Shown: positions 21,049 through 34,261, counted from the first letter of the stretch. The stretch is DNA of 64,000 nt from Ampullaceana balthica (GCA_944989445.1 CALYLW010001205.1:62001-126000), one strand, 5' to 3'. Translations and numbers: made by a program. The notes: a model not told the origin generated them from the letters alone.

Positions 21049-22235
21049 ACTAGCAGACCCATCGTGCGTTGCAACGATCTCAGTAAAAAGGAATGCATAT
21101 ATAGATAAAAAAAAATTACTCTAAGGGTCGCCGGGCCCATCATGAATTTCAAAAATATGTTCATTTTCATTACAAATATATAAATATATTTATCTATATT
21201 GCTCAATATCGTGTAAAATTTGAATGAGGAATACAATATACTAAAAGTTTAGTAAAAACACATTTAGGGCCCCCAGCCCCGAGGAAATGGACATTAGGAG
21301 TTCACTGCCCTATAGTAATTTAATATAGGTTCTTAAGTTTTTATATACAAAGTGTGGTCAAAATCCAGTCATTTTCTCATTATCTAACAACAAACTAATG
21401 TTTATTTAGCTAATATAAGAAAAAAATACATTAAGTGGCCCCCGGGCCCATTCGGTTCAAGATGTACATTTTGAAACCTGTTCATTTAAATTCAGTTGCA
21501 TCATGGATATATTTCTCAAGAACGTTAAAAATAGAATGGCAAATAATATCTCAAACATATACGAAAAAAAGACATTTGGGGCCCCCTAGCCCCGAACAAT
21601 TGGACATTAGAAGTGCAGTGCCCTTTGTTATTTTAATATGTGCTATCAAGTTTTTATATACAAAGTTTGGTTAAGATCAATTAATTTACTCAGTAGCTAA
21701 CGCATTAACTAATTTTTATATAGCTCATATTAGCAAAAAACGACATTGAGGGCACCAGGGCCCATTTAGTGCAAGATTCAAGTTCAAAACACCTGTTTAT
21801 TTCAATCAATTTCATAGTGAATATATTTATCTATATTTCTCAAGATCTTTAATAATTGAATGGAGAATAAAATCTTACACGTTTGTGAAAAAAGACATTT
21901 TAGGGCCCCCAGCCTCGATGAAATGGACATTATGAAATTAGTGCCTTATAGTATTTCAATATTGGCTACTAAATTGTTATATACAAAGTTTGGTTAAGAT
22001 CCATCAATGTTCCCAGTAGCTAAAGCTTAAACTAACTTTTATATAGCTCATTTAAGAAAAAAAATCATGTTATGGGCCCCCGGCGCCCCATGAGTGTAAA
22101 ATTTTGTAAAATAAGTTGCCAGTGACCATCCCAGGAGCGTACTCAAAAGTTTCATGGCGATCGGATGAATGGTTAGTTCAGCTATAAAGCTCATGAATAC
22201 ATGTATACATACATACATACATACATACATACTTT
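21049..22235 (+). repeat. GGGCCC-module dispersed repeat, copy 2
   Basis: Begins ACTAGCAGACCCATCGTGCG, as copy 1 does. GGGCCC modules lie near 21268, 21440, 21580, 21750, 21905 and 22075. It closes with GGCGATCGGATGAATGG and (CATA)n at 22203-22230. The closing motif resembles 3' ends of several invertebrate retroelements, but no enzyme gene is attached. Confidence 0.85.
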
Positions 22236-23205
22236 GATTTATATATATATAGAGAGATATAAGGAAAAAACACATGAAGGGGCCCCCGGGCCCATTCGGT
22301 TGAAGATATACATTTTGAAAACCTTTTTATTTAAATTCAGTTTCATCATAGATATCGTTGAAAATAGAATGGCAAATAATATCTCAAACAGTTACACACA
22401 AAAAAAGACATTTGGGGCCCACGACCCAATCGATATAAGATGTAAATTTCAACATGCTGTTCATTTTAATTCAGTTTCATCATGATATATTTCTCACGAT
22501 ACGTTGAAAATAGAATACCAAATAATATCTCAAACAAATTTTTAAAAAAGACATTTGGGGCCCATAGCCCTGAACAATTGGAATTAGACGTGCAGTGCCC
22601 TTTGTTATTTTAATATGGGCTTCCAAGTTTTGATATACAAAGTATGGTTACGATCCATTCATTTACTCAGGTGCTATCACATAATCTTATTTTTATAAAG
22701 CTCATATAAGAAAAAAATGACATTATGGGCCCCAGGGCCCAATTAGTGCAAGATGTCAAATTCAAAACACCTGTTTATTTCAATCAATTTCATAGCGGAT
22801 ATATTTCTCTATATTTATCTAGATCTGTAATACTTGAATGGGGAATAACATCTTACACGTTTGTGAAAAAAAGACATTTTTGCCCCCAGCCCCGAAGAAA
22901 TGGACATTAGGAAATTAGTGCCCTATAGTATTTCAATATCGGCTATCAAGTTGTTATATACAATGTCTGGTTAAAATCTATCAATTTACCTAATAGCTAA
23001 CGCTTAAACTAATTTTTATATAGCTCATATAAGAAAAAAATCATATTATGGGCCCCCGGTGCCCCATGAGTGTTAAATTTTGCACAAAAGAATAGTAGCC
23101 AGTTACAATCCCAGGATTGTACTTAAAAGTCTCCAAAAGTTATATGGCGATCGGATAAATGGTTTAGTCGGCTATAAAGGGCATACATACATACATACTT
23201 TGATT
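22236..23205 (+). repeat. GGGCCC-module dispersed repeat, copy 3 (5' truncated)
   Basis: Continues directly from copy 2 after a short TA run. Modules lie near 22283, 22413, 22557, 22725, 22880 and 23050. It closes with GGCGATCGGATAAATGG and a short (CATA)n. It lacks the ACTAGCAGACCC start. Confidence 0.82.
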
Positions 23206-24345
23206 TTTACACGCTTTTATTTAAGTCACACTGTTTGTATGTTGTATCCATCTATCCATCCATCCTTCCTCCAAATCTTGAAACGTAAAATTAAACCACT
23301 TCTGATTGTCCTTGAGATCTCAAAGTTTTACCACAGATAGATCTTGGATGACAGTGCATTGTATCAAAATTTCAGATCAACTGAATTTACCATATTGAAA
23401 TTATTGCATTTTTAGTTTATCTTTATATAAGCATCGGTACCCGTCTGCTTTGTTGACATCCATGAGTTCACCACGTGAACACATCACCGTGTTATAAAGC
23501 GTTGGGCGGGCGCTTATGAGGTGTTTGGTATTAAAAAAAAATAGAGGAAAAAAAAAGATTTGTGGGCGTCAGACGTAAATTAAAAAGAGTTTTTATTATA
23601 AGTTTTAAAAAAATAGCTGTAAAAACAAAGTTTTTGACTATAAATCACTTATATATGAGACATAACTAAAAGTAGTGATTATGTTAAAAGCGTGTCCTTT
23701 TTAAAAAAAGATTTTTTGAAATTATTTAATTGTTTTATTACACGCTTTTATTACACGCTTTTATTTAACTCACAATGTTTGTATGTTGTATTTTCCATCC
23801 ATCCTTCAGTCAAATCTTGTAACGTAAAAATCAAATCACTTTTGATGATCCTAGAGATCTCAAAATTTTACCAGAGATAGATCTTGGATGACAATGCATT
23901 GTATCAAAATTTCAGATCGATCGAATGTACCGTAATTAAATTAATTAATTTTTAGTTTATCTCTATTTAGAATGTTTAGTCGTCTGCTAGATTTGACCTC
24001 AACGGCTCACTGGTTTCACTCCAGCCCTCGATAATTCCCGTGTTTTACACCAAGGACAGTTCAGCGTGTTTCAGTCTGTAAATGTTTGTCGCGCGATGAA
24101 CATTAACAATATTTTTAGTTCGGTTACATATATAAGGAATTTATAGTAAAAAAACTTCGTCTTTACGGGTTGTTTGATTAATACTATCACATTTAACTTA
24201 TTGACCATGAACTTTAACTAATTAAATGGAATTGGTAAGGTCGAAAAAACGATTTAAAAAATTTAAAAAAAGAAGAAAATAACATATTAAAATAGTGCAC
24301 TTTCCGTATGTAAAAGTAAAATAAAACGTGTCCTTTTAAAAAAAA
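23205..24345 (+). repeat. Two tandem copies of composite-repeat modules
   Basis: 23210-23420 and 23740-23965 are collinear (ACACGCTTTTATTTAA, TTTGTATGTTGTAT, CATCCATCCTTC, TTACCA.AGATAGATCTTGGATGACA). Then come CAGTCTGTAAATGTTTGTCG and the TATAAGGAATTTATAGT box, and a fold-back-family end (CGTGTCCTTTTAAAAAAAAG). An inverted copy is at 53140-53440. From 24350 to 24980 I see only AT-rich sequence. Confidence 0.78.
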
Positions 24346-24984
24346 GATTTTAAAAATATTTTATTATATATATAGAATAAAAATAAATATGCAATGCTTT
24401 GACTTTCGGACTTCAGGAAATAACCTATTTAATTTGAAACATAAATCGTTTTTTAAGTTTTATAGACATTTTTTAATGAAAGTTCATGTTAAATAAAATT
24501 ATTTTTTTATACGAAACTTACAAATAAGTCGCATCTAAGTAGTAGTGTTTTATTTTCAACCCCAAAAACTGATTCTTTCATTTCATAATTGTACGGTAGA
24601 ATTTCCTTCAGACTGCTTAACCCTAAGATATGACAACTTTTATTTGTGTACTCTTAAAACCGGTTGCTTTTATAACTATTAATAATTTTTTTTTAATATA
24701 AACGTTTTAGTTTTTGTATATTTAGAAAACATCCACTCAAAACATAATGATGTTCTTTCTGTGATTTTTTTTTCAACTATGAAAACACAATTTTTTTGTT
24801 GTTTTTTGTTCTTTTAGCTAAGATATTTTTTTTTAAAATTATTTGATTTGTCTTTGTTTAGGTTTACTTTACAAAAAAATGTATTTGATACTTTAAAAAA
24901 ATAGTATAAATATAAATAATTATAATTAGGTGATGTACTAAAGTCTTATATAAGAGATAAAGAGGGAAATAAGTAATATAACCT

Positions 24985-25830
24985 TATACAATAATCGTAT
25001 AGGAACAATTCGTTGTATGACTTTTAAATATTCACTTAGGCCTCTTCGAGTTTATAAACACATACGCGTATTTCGGAAATAAACCTATGTTTAAGATGTA
25101 ATGAAATAATAACTGTAAAAACATTATTTAAAATAGTTAATTACTTAAAATTTAACAACAGTAGATGTTTGTCAAGAAAAATTAAAATGTCATAACAAAA
25201 ATTATTTTTAAAAAATATTTTTAAAAAAAACAACTAAAAAACTGTTTTATCTTATCTTATCTGTTACAGACGCTCCTTCTGTAAAGAAGATTATTGCGTC
25301 CTACGCGTATCTTTGGTTTGTGTTTAGTCCTGCATTTTCATTAGAGATTTAAATGTTGATAAAGTGTTGGTGTGATGTGTGTCATAATGATAAACATCTA
25401 GCAAAAAGATTGATACAATTTAATTGTGTTGGCATTTCAAAATAAAATAAAATAAAATAAAATGAAATTACAACAATTTAAAAAAAACTTTTGAAAAGCG
25501 CTAGCAATGCAACATGTAAATGTATAGATAATGTATTGTTAATTTTCTTGAACATAACTTGATTTTTGTAAATGAAAGTGTTTCTTTTATGTTCCATAAT
25601 TAAACATTGACAAAATTACTTTAAAAGGCTTTAATTCTATAAAATAAATTGTACGATAACGCACTAAAATAGAATCTAATAATTTGAAATTTGGGTGTAA
25701 TACAATTTAAAGATAAGTTAATAGCTCGGAAATCGATTGTGAAAATACTAATCTGTAAAATTCATCACCTTTGAAATTGGGAAACCAATGTTTAAAAATG
25801 GCAGTATGGAATCTAAGTTACTCTAACATA
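24985..25830. repeat. Dispersed ~0.7-kb repeat A, copy 1
   Basis: Collinear with 51396-52065 over its length (TTATACAATAATCGTATAG, GTTTAAGATGTAATGAAATA, CAGTAGATGTTTGT, GTGTCATAATGATAAA, AAACCAATGTTTAAAAATGG). An antisense LINE tail (25247-25375) interrupts it and is absent from copy 2. A more diverged third copy is likely at 32590-32870. Confidence 0.82.
25247..25375 (-). repeat. LINE 3' tail inserted in repeat A
   Basis: Reverse complement of the LINE tail: TTATCTTATCTGTTACAGAC, GCTCCTTCTGTAAAGAAGAT, then the end of the coding part. It is absent at the matching site near 51635, so it is a short 5'-truncated insertion. Confidence 0.85.
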
Positions 25831-26046
25831 AATATAGGACACATTAGCGACAAACTTTTATTTTTATTTGCTTCTGTTTTAAAAATAAAGCATACACAGC
25901 CGAGAATGTACCTGTTTACGTAAAGAATATAAATTATGTTAGATTTTTTTTACACATAAACATAATATCAATTACACTTACCATTACATAAACATCTTTA
26001 GAATTGACCAGCTATTGACAGTGACTAAATGATATTAATAAATCAG

Positions 26047-26168
26047 ACTTGAAGAGTGAAAACGATGAGGTTGAGAAATCAGTGATCATGTTGAACATGG
26101 AGGTTACCAAACAACAAGAAGATACAAATAGAAAACTACAAATAAAATATGACTCATTAAAATTTAAG
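26047..26168 (+). CDS. Candidate host exon, coiled-coil peptide
   Basis: 122 nt between AG (AATAAATCAG) and a donor AAG|GTACAA. Two bases complete a codon, then 40 open codons follow and end in phase 0. The peptide is charged and heptad-like (KSENDEVEKSVIMLNMEV, then KQQEDTNRKLQIKYDSLKF) and predicts a coiled coil. Composition differs from the AT-only surroundings. I do not recognise the protein, and no partner exon was found nearby. It could be an exon of a long-intron gene or a retained gene fragment. Confidence 0.45.
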
Positions 26169-26242
26169 GTACAATTTAATATTAAAAATAACAAACAAAG
26201 ACAGATGAAAACTTGTTTTAAAAATAATTATTTAATAAATAA

Positions 26243-27211
26243 GCGCGGGTTCAAAATAGCGACTGTATAAAAACAGCGACTGTCATAACAGCGACTTCAC
26301 AGCATAGCTATCCTTGTACAAACGTTCACCTAACACAGTGGTTCCAAACTTTTTTGAGACAGGTACCTTTATAAAGGACTATCTGACCACATTGCCTTTT
26401 TATTGTCCGGTTACATCGGATTAGGGTGGGGGTGGAGTAGTATAGGTTTAGAATTACTTTTTACCTCAGAGGAGTGGTGCATTTTCCACAATCATGAATT
26501 CACACTTAATGCTGACTGGTTTTCAGTGTATATACTTTTTAGTGGTAAATTAAACGTTGAACATAACTATTTCATGTCCTTTTTAATTTTTAATAGATAA
26601 TAATATGAAACTATTTTATTTTTATATTTTAAAAAAATTAGAAGTAAAAAACAACAACAAAAACAATTTTACGAGGTAAAAACGAAAAGGGTCGAAACAT
26701 CCAGGGATCAACAAGTCCTGTAGTCGAACTGTCTATAGCTAAAAAAGGCAGGCCTATGCCACCCCTGCTCCTCCCACCGCAATCCACATCAATTAATTAA
26801 CTGAATTATGTCTGCTAATCTCTATCGAGCTTTCTGCAAAATATATTTGACTGAAGTAATAGCAGTTAAAATTTTAATTTTTTTACATAATTTTTTTTTA
26901 ATGTGTCCGGAAATTGTGTATACACTCTTTACAACACCATCATTTATTTATACACACCTCCAATTGTGTATTTAATTTAGTATTGTCCCTTCTGTTCAAA
27001 AAAATCCATGGCTTATCATGTCATCATTCTTTTCTTTGATTTTATAAACTCTATTGTAGGCCAGCACAGTAATTTTTTTCAAACATTATCACAACAAAAG
27101 AGAAAAGTAGCTATTTTGATACAATCGCTGTTTTGATACAGTCGCTATTTTGAAGTCGCTATTATGATGGTCACTGTTTGACAGTCGATATTCTGCCCGG
27201 ATGCGTAAATA
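26243..27211. mobile_element. Element with inverted arms of AGCGACT modules
   Basis: The left arm (26243-26300) has repeated AATAGCGACTGT / ACAGCGACT units. The right arm (about 27110-27211), read on the minus strand, has the same units (TATCGACTGTC, ATAGCGACTTC, ATAGCGACTGTATC, CAGCGATTGTATC). About 970 bp, no transposase. A hAT-like end (CAGTGGTTCCAAAC, 26336) lies inside and suggests nesting. Confidence 0.6.
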
Positions 27212-27560
27212 AATACATTTGTCCAGTTTCCCCCTATTTCGCAAGCTGTACTTCACTTTCAATTTAAGGAAACCAACTTTATGTTTTTATTTATTTATTT
27301 TTCTTACTTTTTTTTTAGATTTTCCGTTAATAATGTAATAACTACGTTTTTCTGGGTTTTTTCAATTGATTGTATTTCCTACACAATAAATTCAAATAAT
27401 TTTAACTTTGTGATTAGGGGATTAAGATTTGTAACCAAAAATTATATTTAAAATTATAGGATCATTCTCAAGTAACAGATACATTGATATCACCATATTC
27501 ATGTCGACGAACATTATATAACTTGAAGACATAACAAAGTCCAAGATATATGATTTTTAC

Positions 27561-27690
27561 AGCACTTCAGGTCCGTCATTTCCAACGTATATCCTTTGAG
27601 TCCATTTGGTAACGTATTCAGGCTACTTACTTGATTAATTTACCTTAAAGTATGTGAAAATACCAGTATGAAAAAAAGGAGTAATTTATC
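27561..27690. repeat. Dispersed repeat B, copy 1
   Basis: Collinear with 55652-55775 (TACAGCACTT, CCGTCATTT, TTTGAGTCCATT, GATTTACCTTAAAGT, GTGAAAATACCA). 27700-29150 otherwise holds AT-rich sequence and a short TA run (27851-27872), with no gene seen. Confidence 0.75.
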
Positions 27691-29512
27691 AAAAATTTAT
27701 TTTTAAAGTCCGTTAAAATAGGCCTTCACACAGAAGATATTTGATTGTTTTTTTCTTCATTTTATTTTAAGTTCAATTTATTTATCTTATAAAACAAATT
27801 ATTTTATTTGGAAAAAAAATATGGACATAGAGGAAATGATATAAATGCAATATATATATATATATATATATAAGTCATACTTCCTTAAGAATTTCATTAC
27901 AATTATTGAAGTGATTTCTCTTAATTCATTATGATTTGTTTTAAATGCTTCAACTACAAAAAAAGTGATGTTCCTGTGTTTAGAATGCTTAATAATAAGC
28001 CAATTTCGAAGATCTGAAATAGAATTTTAAGGTACAATTGCTTGAACTTACATAGGGACAGTGAAAGAACGTTTCAATGTTTCAAATCATATTAAGCACT
28101 CCACTAAACATGTTGTTATTGTTTCTTAATTGCCGCATTTTAAAAAAAAAGTATTATCCAGGAAGTATAGATTCCTAGACATATTATGGATAAGAATTTC
28201 AGATTGATTTATACATAACGAAACACCATTATTACTTGATAATGAACTACAATGTGACTTGATGCGTGAAAGGCACCTTGCTAATACGAGACAAGGATAT
28301 TACACATGATCACTTAAATGGATTAACTGAAGGTCTTCCGATCATTGATTTTTTTTTCATTTAACCTTCAAATAATATTTATAAAAAAATCAATATAGAA
28401 AACTAAATTGTGTGTTTTAAACAATAAATTAATTGTGGACGAAATTATGTGTAATCGTTTCAGCTAATACCTCCCTCGGTAACGTATGAGACATATAATT
28501 TATAAAATGTATTGCTCTGTATTTCAAAAAACATACATTTGATACGACATTTTTAAAAATAAAATTTCTATAGTGTGTTAAATAGAATTATTTAATTAAT
28601 AGTGACAAATATACACATAAATTTAACTATATATTATAGCTTTTTTAATTTAAACCCCGAAAACACCTTACACGTTCAGGAAATAATTGTAAACAAAACT
28701 AATTTACTTAACTTGAAGATATAAACCATATATCAACGAAATTAATAATAATAACTACAATGTACTCCTGAATTTAATTGTCTCTACTAAATATTAGTAC
28801 CAATGGGAATAAAAATGGTTTTAATCAATGTCTTTGTAGTAGCAAAAACGAACGACTTTGATTTTCTTTCTCAATTATAAATTATTTCGAAATGCAAAAT
28901 AATTATTTTATTTTTTATTATTTTTTTAAGGACAAAAAGGGGGGATGTGGGGTATTTTAATAATAGTTTTAAAACAATTTTAATTTAATTTAATTTATAA
29001 TAAGTAACAAAAATACTAAGGGATAATTAACATATTTATTGTATAACAAAAAAAGTATATTTCAATGATGTAGTAATGCCTAATATGTGAGATGAGTAAA
29101 ACTATGTATTTAAAATTATTAAATAATACTACATGAAATATATTTAATATGAATATAGTATACTAGATACGACCAGTGGCGTAGCATATGCCGCAGACTT
29201 GCTCATCATAGACTGTGCAAATAACGGTGGGGGTGGGGGGTTGAGAGTACGGACACAAACAGCAGCACAAAGTAATGAACGTATAGCGAGTAATCGTGGA
29301 GACATGCACACTAAGGTTGTTGTCACCCGCCCCCCCCCTTTATTACTACAATCCCTTAAACATAAACTATGATTGGCCGACCCTAGCGAGAGTTAGTCAT
29401 GTGTAAGAGTGTTAATTGCATGTTTTTGGTTTTTTTTGGCTAACCGATTATCGATTATGTAACTCCGATTTTAAACAGAGTATTGTTTTATAGTTGACTT
29501 TCATAGAAATTA

Positions 29513-29813
29513 GGGGTGTACCGGATTTCGCCTGCGGCTCTGGCAAATCTGGAATCCTGCTACATTTACAAATCCGGCTCCGGTAGAAATTTGCTTCATA
29601 AATCCGGCCAAATCCAGCTTGCCGGGTTTGCGATAAAATATATAATAATTATAGTTCCGGCTCCGCTAAATCTGGAATCCGGCAATTTTTACAAATCCGG
29701 CTTCGGCTCTGGTCGGATTTCGCTTTATAAATCCGTCCTTATCAAATTCGATTATCGGTTTGGGAAATTAAAACCGATTGTCGCTTTCAAATCCGATTAT
29801 CTTTTAACAGCCT
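29513..29813. mobile_element. hAT-like MITE with CCGGC-rich repeats
   Basis: Starts TAGGGGTGTACCGGATT; the right end on the minus strand reads TAAGGCTGTTAAAAG, a loose terminal match. The interior has repeated AAATCCGGCTCCGG-like units. The plus-strand 118-codon frame across it is a by-product of these repeats. Confidence 0.55.
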
Positions 29814-29884
29814 TAGTCATGTTGGAAAACGGGGAAAATGAACGGGCAGAAACAAACATTTTTAAAAACTAAAAAAAAATTTCT

Positions 29885-29960
29885 TCCCGCTGGGGTTCGA
29901 TCCCAGGACTTTCCACGTGCAAGGCGGACGTGATAACCACAACACTACGAATCATATGTT
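29885..29960 (-). repeat. tRNA-like segment, second copy
   Basis: As at 2080-2155: TAGTGTTGTGGTTATCAC, anticodon stem TCCGC/GTGGA with loop CTTGCAC, T arm CTGGG-ATCGAAC-CCCAG. The T stem differs from copy 1 at both partners of one pair and so stays paired. The acceptor stem is poor. Confidence 0.68.
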
Positions 29961-30082
29961 ATTCAGTGAAGGAAAAACGCAACTGAACAGCAAGTGAACG
30001 CAAGAAGCTTTGTTGCCACCCACCCTCTACCCTCTTTATTTTTATTATTAAATCCCTTATATTAACTTCACCGCCGTCTCTG

Positions 30083-30147
<65 letters not shown>

Positions 30148-31239
30148 GTCTTGGGCTCGGCGGTCGGAAAAACAGAAGTCAAAAATGAGCCATTTCCCAT
30201 GATCCGATCAAACTGAAATTTGGCACACGGACCCGTCGAACCTAACAATGCATCGTATCAAAATTTCAGATCGATCGAACGTACCATAATTAAATTAATG
30301 CATTTTTAATTTATCCTTATATGAGGTATGTAATTCAAAATTCACTGTTTGTTATTGTTTTTTTGCCACGTGAAATTTTGAGCTGACGCATTGAGGCGAC
30401 CCAACGAAGCGACGGGCGCTTTTGTTTACATTTTACGTGTCACTCTGAGCTCGGTCAAGTGAATCGGTGACCAGACCTTTCCCCTCTCCCCCACCCACCC
30501 CCACCCACCCCCCACCCACCCTCCCCCCCCACTAGGGTTATGATGCAAAGTTGAGTTAAGACAGATTCAGTCTGTAAATGTTTGAAAATAATCAATACTG
30601 TTAGTTATGTCTCATATATAAGGGATTTATAGTCAAAAACTTTGTTTTTACGGGTTTGTTTTATTAAATCCCTTATATTAACTTCGCGGCCGTCTCTCTC
30701 TCTCTCTCTGTCTTGGGCTCGGCGGGCGGAAAACCAGAAGTCAAAAATGACCCACTTCCCATGATCCGATGGAACTGAAATTTGGCACACGGACCCGTCT
30801 AACCTAACAATGCATCGTATCAAAATTTCAGATCGATCGAACATACCGTAATTAAATTAATGCATTTTTAGTTTATCCTTATATGAGGTATGTAATTTAA
30901 ATTCACGTTTTTTTTGTTGTTTTTTTTCTTTCAATTCCACGTGAGTTTGAGTTGACGCCGACCGTCGTGTTGACGCCGACCGTCGAGCCGACACCCCCTC
31001 ACGTCCCACCCCCATTTATTAAAGACAAGGGACATCCCTCGGTGTCAGTCTGTCAATGTTTTTTCCCTTCTCCCCCTCCCACCCACACCTCCCCCCCCCC
31101 AGGGTTATGAAGCAAACTTGAGTTAAGACAGATTCAGTCTGTAAATGTTTGAAAATAATCAATACTGTTAGTTATGTCTCATATATAAGGGATTTATAGT
31201 CAAAATCTTTGTTTTTACGGGTTTGTTTTATTTCTTTTC

Positions 31240-34048
31240 ATCCCACCACGAATGCCAACAGTAATTTTTCGACCACAGAGTGGGTCATTCGTCATGCTCA
31301 TTTCCACATGGTCGTTTAGGAGAAATATATAAATAAATATATAAATATTGCACTGTTACGTTGGATACACACACAATAATTTGTAAACGAACCTACTGAA
31401 AAACTGGAAATGAAATAAGTGTGAAAATTCAGTAAAATAATTAGTTACTAAAAGGTGGACATAAGATTAAGTAGAAGTTAATGGAGAAAATTACATTCTT
31501 ATAATAAAAAAAAATATTAGTCTAAGTTTTTGTTTTTTTTTGCTTAAATGATAAATATCTTAAAGAGTGATTGTCACTCTTAGTGTTGACGTTTAAAAGA
31601 AAAGCATGTAGACAAGCGCTGCAGATTGCAACGAGCAAATATACTGATATAGTTTTTGTTAATTTAGTTGAAAGTATAGTGGTGCCTCGGAATACTTCGG
31701 ATTTGAAATGAATCCAAATTGGTATAAGTCTTATATGGACACTAAAACATTTTAATTTTTATACGACTTTCTTTTGGAATACGACCAGCGTGCTAGGATA
31801 AGTAAAAATTAAACATCTTGCAGTCACAACATTGCGCGATACCCTTGTTTGTTAGTACGCCAGTTTATACCTTAGAGGGAACGACTGTATAATGAAATGA
31901 CTTTTCACTGATGTTGTGTTTTATAGTAAATTTTTCGTAAATTCACTTAGCATTAGTTCTAAGAAAATTTTATAAGAGGCGTCAACAGCGAGAAAAAGAA
32001 CGACATTATAATAGGTGTAAAAAGAGATTTTTGAAAGGTCATTCGTCTCTGAGACTTAATTGTAACATGTTCAATTTTTAAAAAAACGAAAATTCTATGT
32101 GTTTTTTTTAAAAAGCATTATAAAATAGACTCAGGGGGTGAAATTGAACACAAAGCGAAGATCAAGGACATTAGGTTATGCTGAAGGTATTGTTATAGCT
32201 CCTTGTCGATAACAGAAGAACACAATTATATATTTGCTTGCATTTTAGTAGTAAGCAGTGTTTAAATTATTTCATACAAACACGTAAATAAATGTATAAC
32301 GTGCAATTAACAAAATGATTCTTTGTCATGGGAACGGATTCATCATTTCCTCCAAATTTCTAACAGTAAAATACGTTTGGTACACGTCCTGTTTGGCTTA
32401 AGTCCAAATGTTTGGAACTGATTGAGGGCGTTTACCAGGTACACCTCTGCAACTTTTTGTAAAATGAACGGGTTACTTTTGTTTTAAATTATTTAACATT
32501 CATTTAATTACTGTAGCAAATTTAACTTTAAAAACTTCAAAGAGAAGACAGTTTGATCTTTTTTTATATTCCAAATTTCATCAAATACATTTTGTGATAA
32601 CTGTTTCAAATTAAACTTGTAATTTTAAAGTTCAGCGCTTTAGAATTTAAAAAGATAAATTAATTCCTAGAAAATCTATTGTGAAATATAGTTCTGTAGA
32701 AAAAATATATCGTTTCAAATGAGAAAAAACACTGTTTCAAAATCGCAATACGGTAGCTTTAGTTACGTTAAAAGAAAAATATAGAATATATTATCGACTC
32801 TTAATTTTTCTCAACACCTTGTCAGTTGATCCATATATCTTTTAGGTAAGCATATAAAAGCAAATTATTTTTTTCTTTCATTAAATGATTTTAATGATCC
32901 AATCATTTCTTAATGAAACATATTAATTGATTTTCATCTGTTTAAATATAAAACATAATTAGTCAATAATATTCACGCTCATTTTTCACTGCCGCCTAAC
33001 GTTGAGGGAAATCACTCTGCTTTTTTAAATTTTGCGTTGTAGGCAGTGCTGATTAACGCAAATAGTTATTTTTTTGTGCAGTAATTTGGTGCGCTGCTTT
33101 CGAAAATTAGTTTAAAAATCGTGTGGTGATTAGCACTGTACAAATTATTATATTTTGTTTAATTTTCAGGAATATTTCATACAAGGATAAGTTACTTGGG
33201 CTTTTGACATAAAAAATAAAATAATAAAAAATAAAATAAAAAACCATTATAAAATACTTTTTGTAAATTTAAGAAATTTTAATATTACGTATTTATCATA
33301 CAAGGACGAGTTAATGTTGGGCCAGACTATCAAATGCTCGCACGAGCATTTGATCAAACATCAAACAAACGCACTACAAATATTTTTGTATTATTACGCA
33401 ACCTCCATATCACATGGTAAATTATTACAAATTGAAGTTCAAAGTTCATCATCGGAGAGTTGTTTATGTTGACTACGATGTGCTATTAATTAATAAAATT
33501 GCTCGTGATCAACCAAATTTTTATCAAATCATTATTATTTTTAAAATATTCAAAACAACAACAATATACGATTTATTACGAAGAAGATATGCATTTTATT
33601 TAAATTAGGCTTTTAAAAACAGAGATTTTTTTTTAATTAAAAGAATGAAAATAAATAATAAAATAATAATAAAGACTTCAACTTTAAATTCAAAATACTC
33701 AAATTAATGTGTAGAATGAGTATAACTAGGACTCATGTTTAAAAATGAGTTAATATGTTTAAATATTCATACTATCTACTACTGTGGCTAAGGAGTCTGC
33801 CATCGTTCGTAGAAATTACGCAAAAAAATTTCGTTATTTCGAATCTATAAAATAAAACTAATAATTAATAATGATGTTATAAGATAGATGAAGGTACGTT
33901 TAAAAAAATATTTTGCCCCTCATTGGTCATAAACACAAGAAAAAATAAAAAGCTTGCCAAGAGTCTAGATCTATAACTATAACTCTAAATTATATTTCAA
34001 TACTTTGTTAATCAAATTTTGTTCAGCCTAAGCCTACGCCTAAGCTTA
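31240..34048. other. AT-rich region, no gene supported
   Basis: Contains a probable diverged copy of repeat A (32590-32870) and a perfect 12-bp palindrome at 33329-33354. The short frame at 33414-33608 has no recognisable content. Confidence 0.5.
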
Positions 34049-34261
34049 GGGGCCGTCCATAAAGTAAGTCACGCCCCAGAGGGGGGAGGGGGTGTAAGAA
34101 AGTGTGACACGGGAAAAAATTGTGTGAAAGTTTGTGTTAATAAAAAATTAGTTTTTTTCGAAAGAGTGACGTACTTTAGGTTGGGGGGAGGGGGGTCCGA
34201 GATTTGTGACAGGGTGGAGGGTGGAGTTAAAAATAGCGTGGCATACTTTATGGACGGCCCC
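34049..34261. mobile_element. Harbinger-like MITE
   Basis: 213 bp with terminal inverted repeats GGGGCCGTCCATAAAGTA at each end and TTA on both flanks (34046-34048, 34262-34264). Three-base TWA target duplications fit PIF/Harbinger. The plus-strand frame across it is not a gene. Confidence 0.8.

Larger units (their letters stand above)
29160..31240. repeat. Composite dispersed repeat (second copy, partly duplicated)
   Basis: Collinear with 1806-3060: CTAGATACGACCAGTGGCG start, tRNA-like block (29885-29960, minus), (CT)n at 30077-30143, the GAACTGAAATTTGGCACACG block at 30209 and again at 30773, and the ATATAAGGGATTTATAGT block at 30615 and 31180. The repeated 3' half shows an internal tandem duplication. 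C-rich (CCCACC)n at 30485-30535. A hAT-like piece (29513-29813) interrupts it. Confidence 0.8.

Noticed and set aside
17166..23205. CRISPR-like or satellite array
   Set aside because: The modules are too long and diverged, and are bounded by shared ends as in a dispersed element; no short identical repeats with unique spacers.
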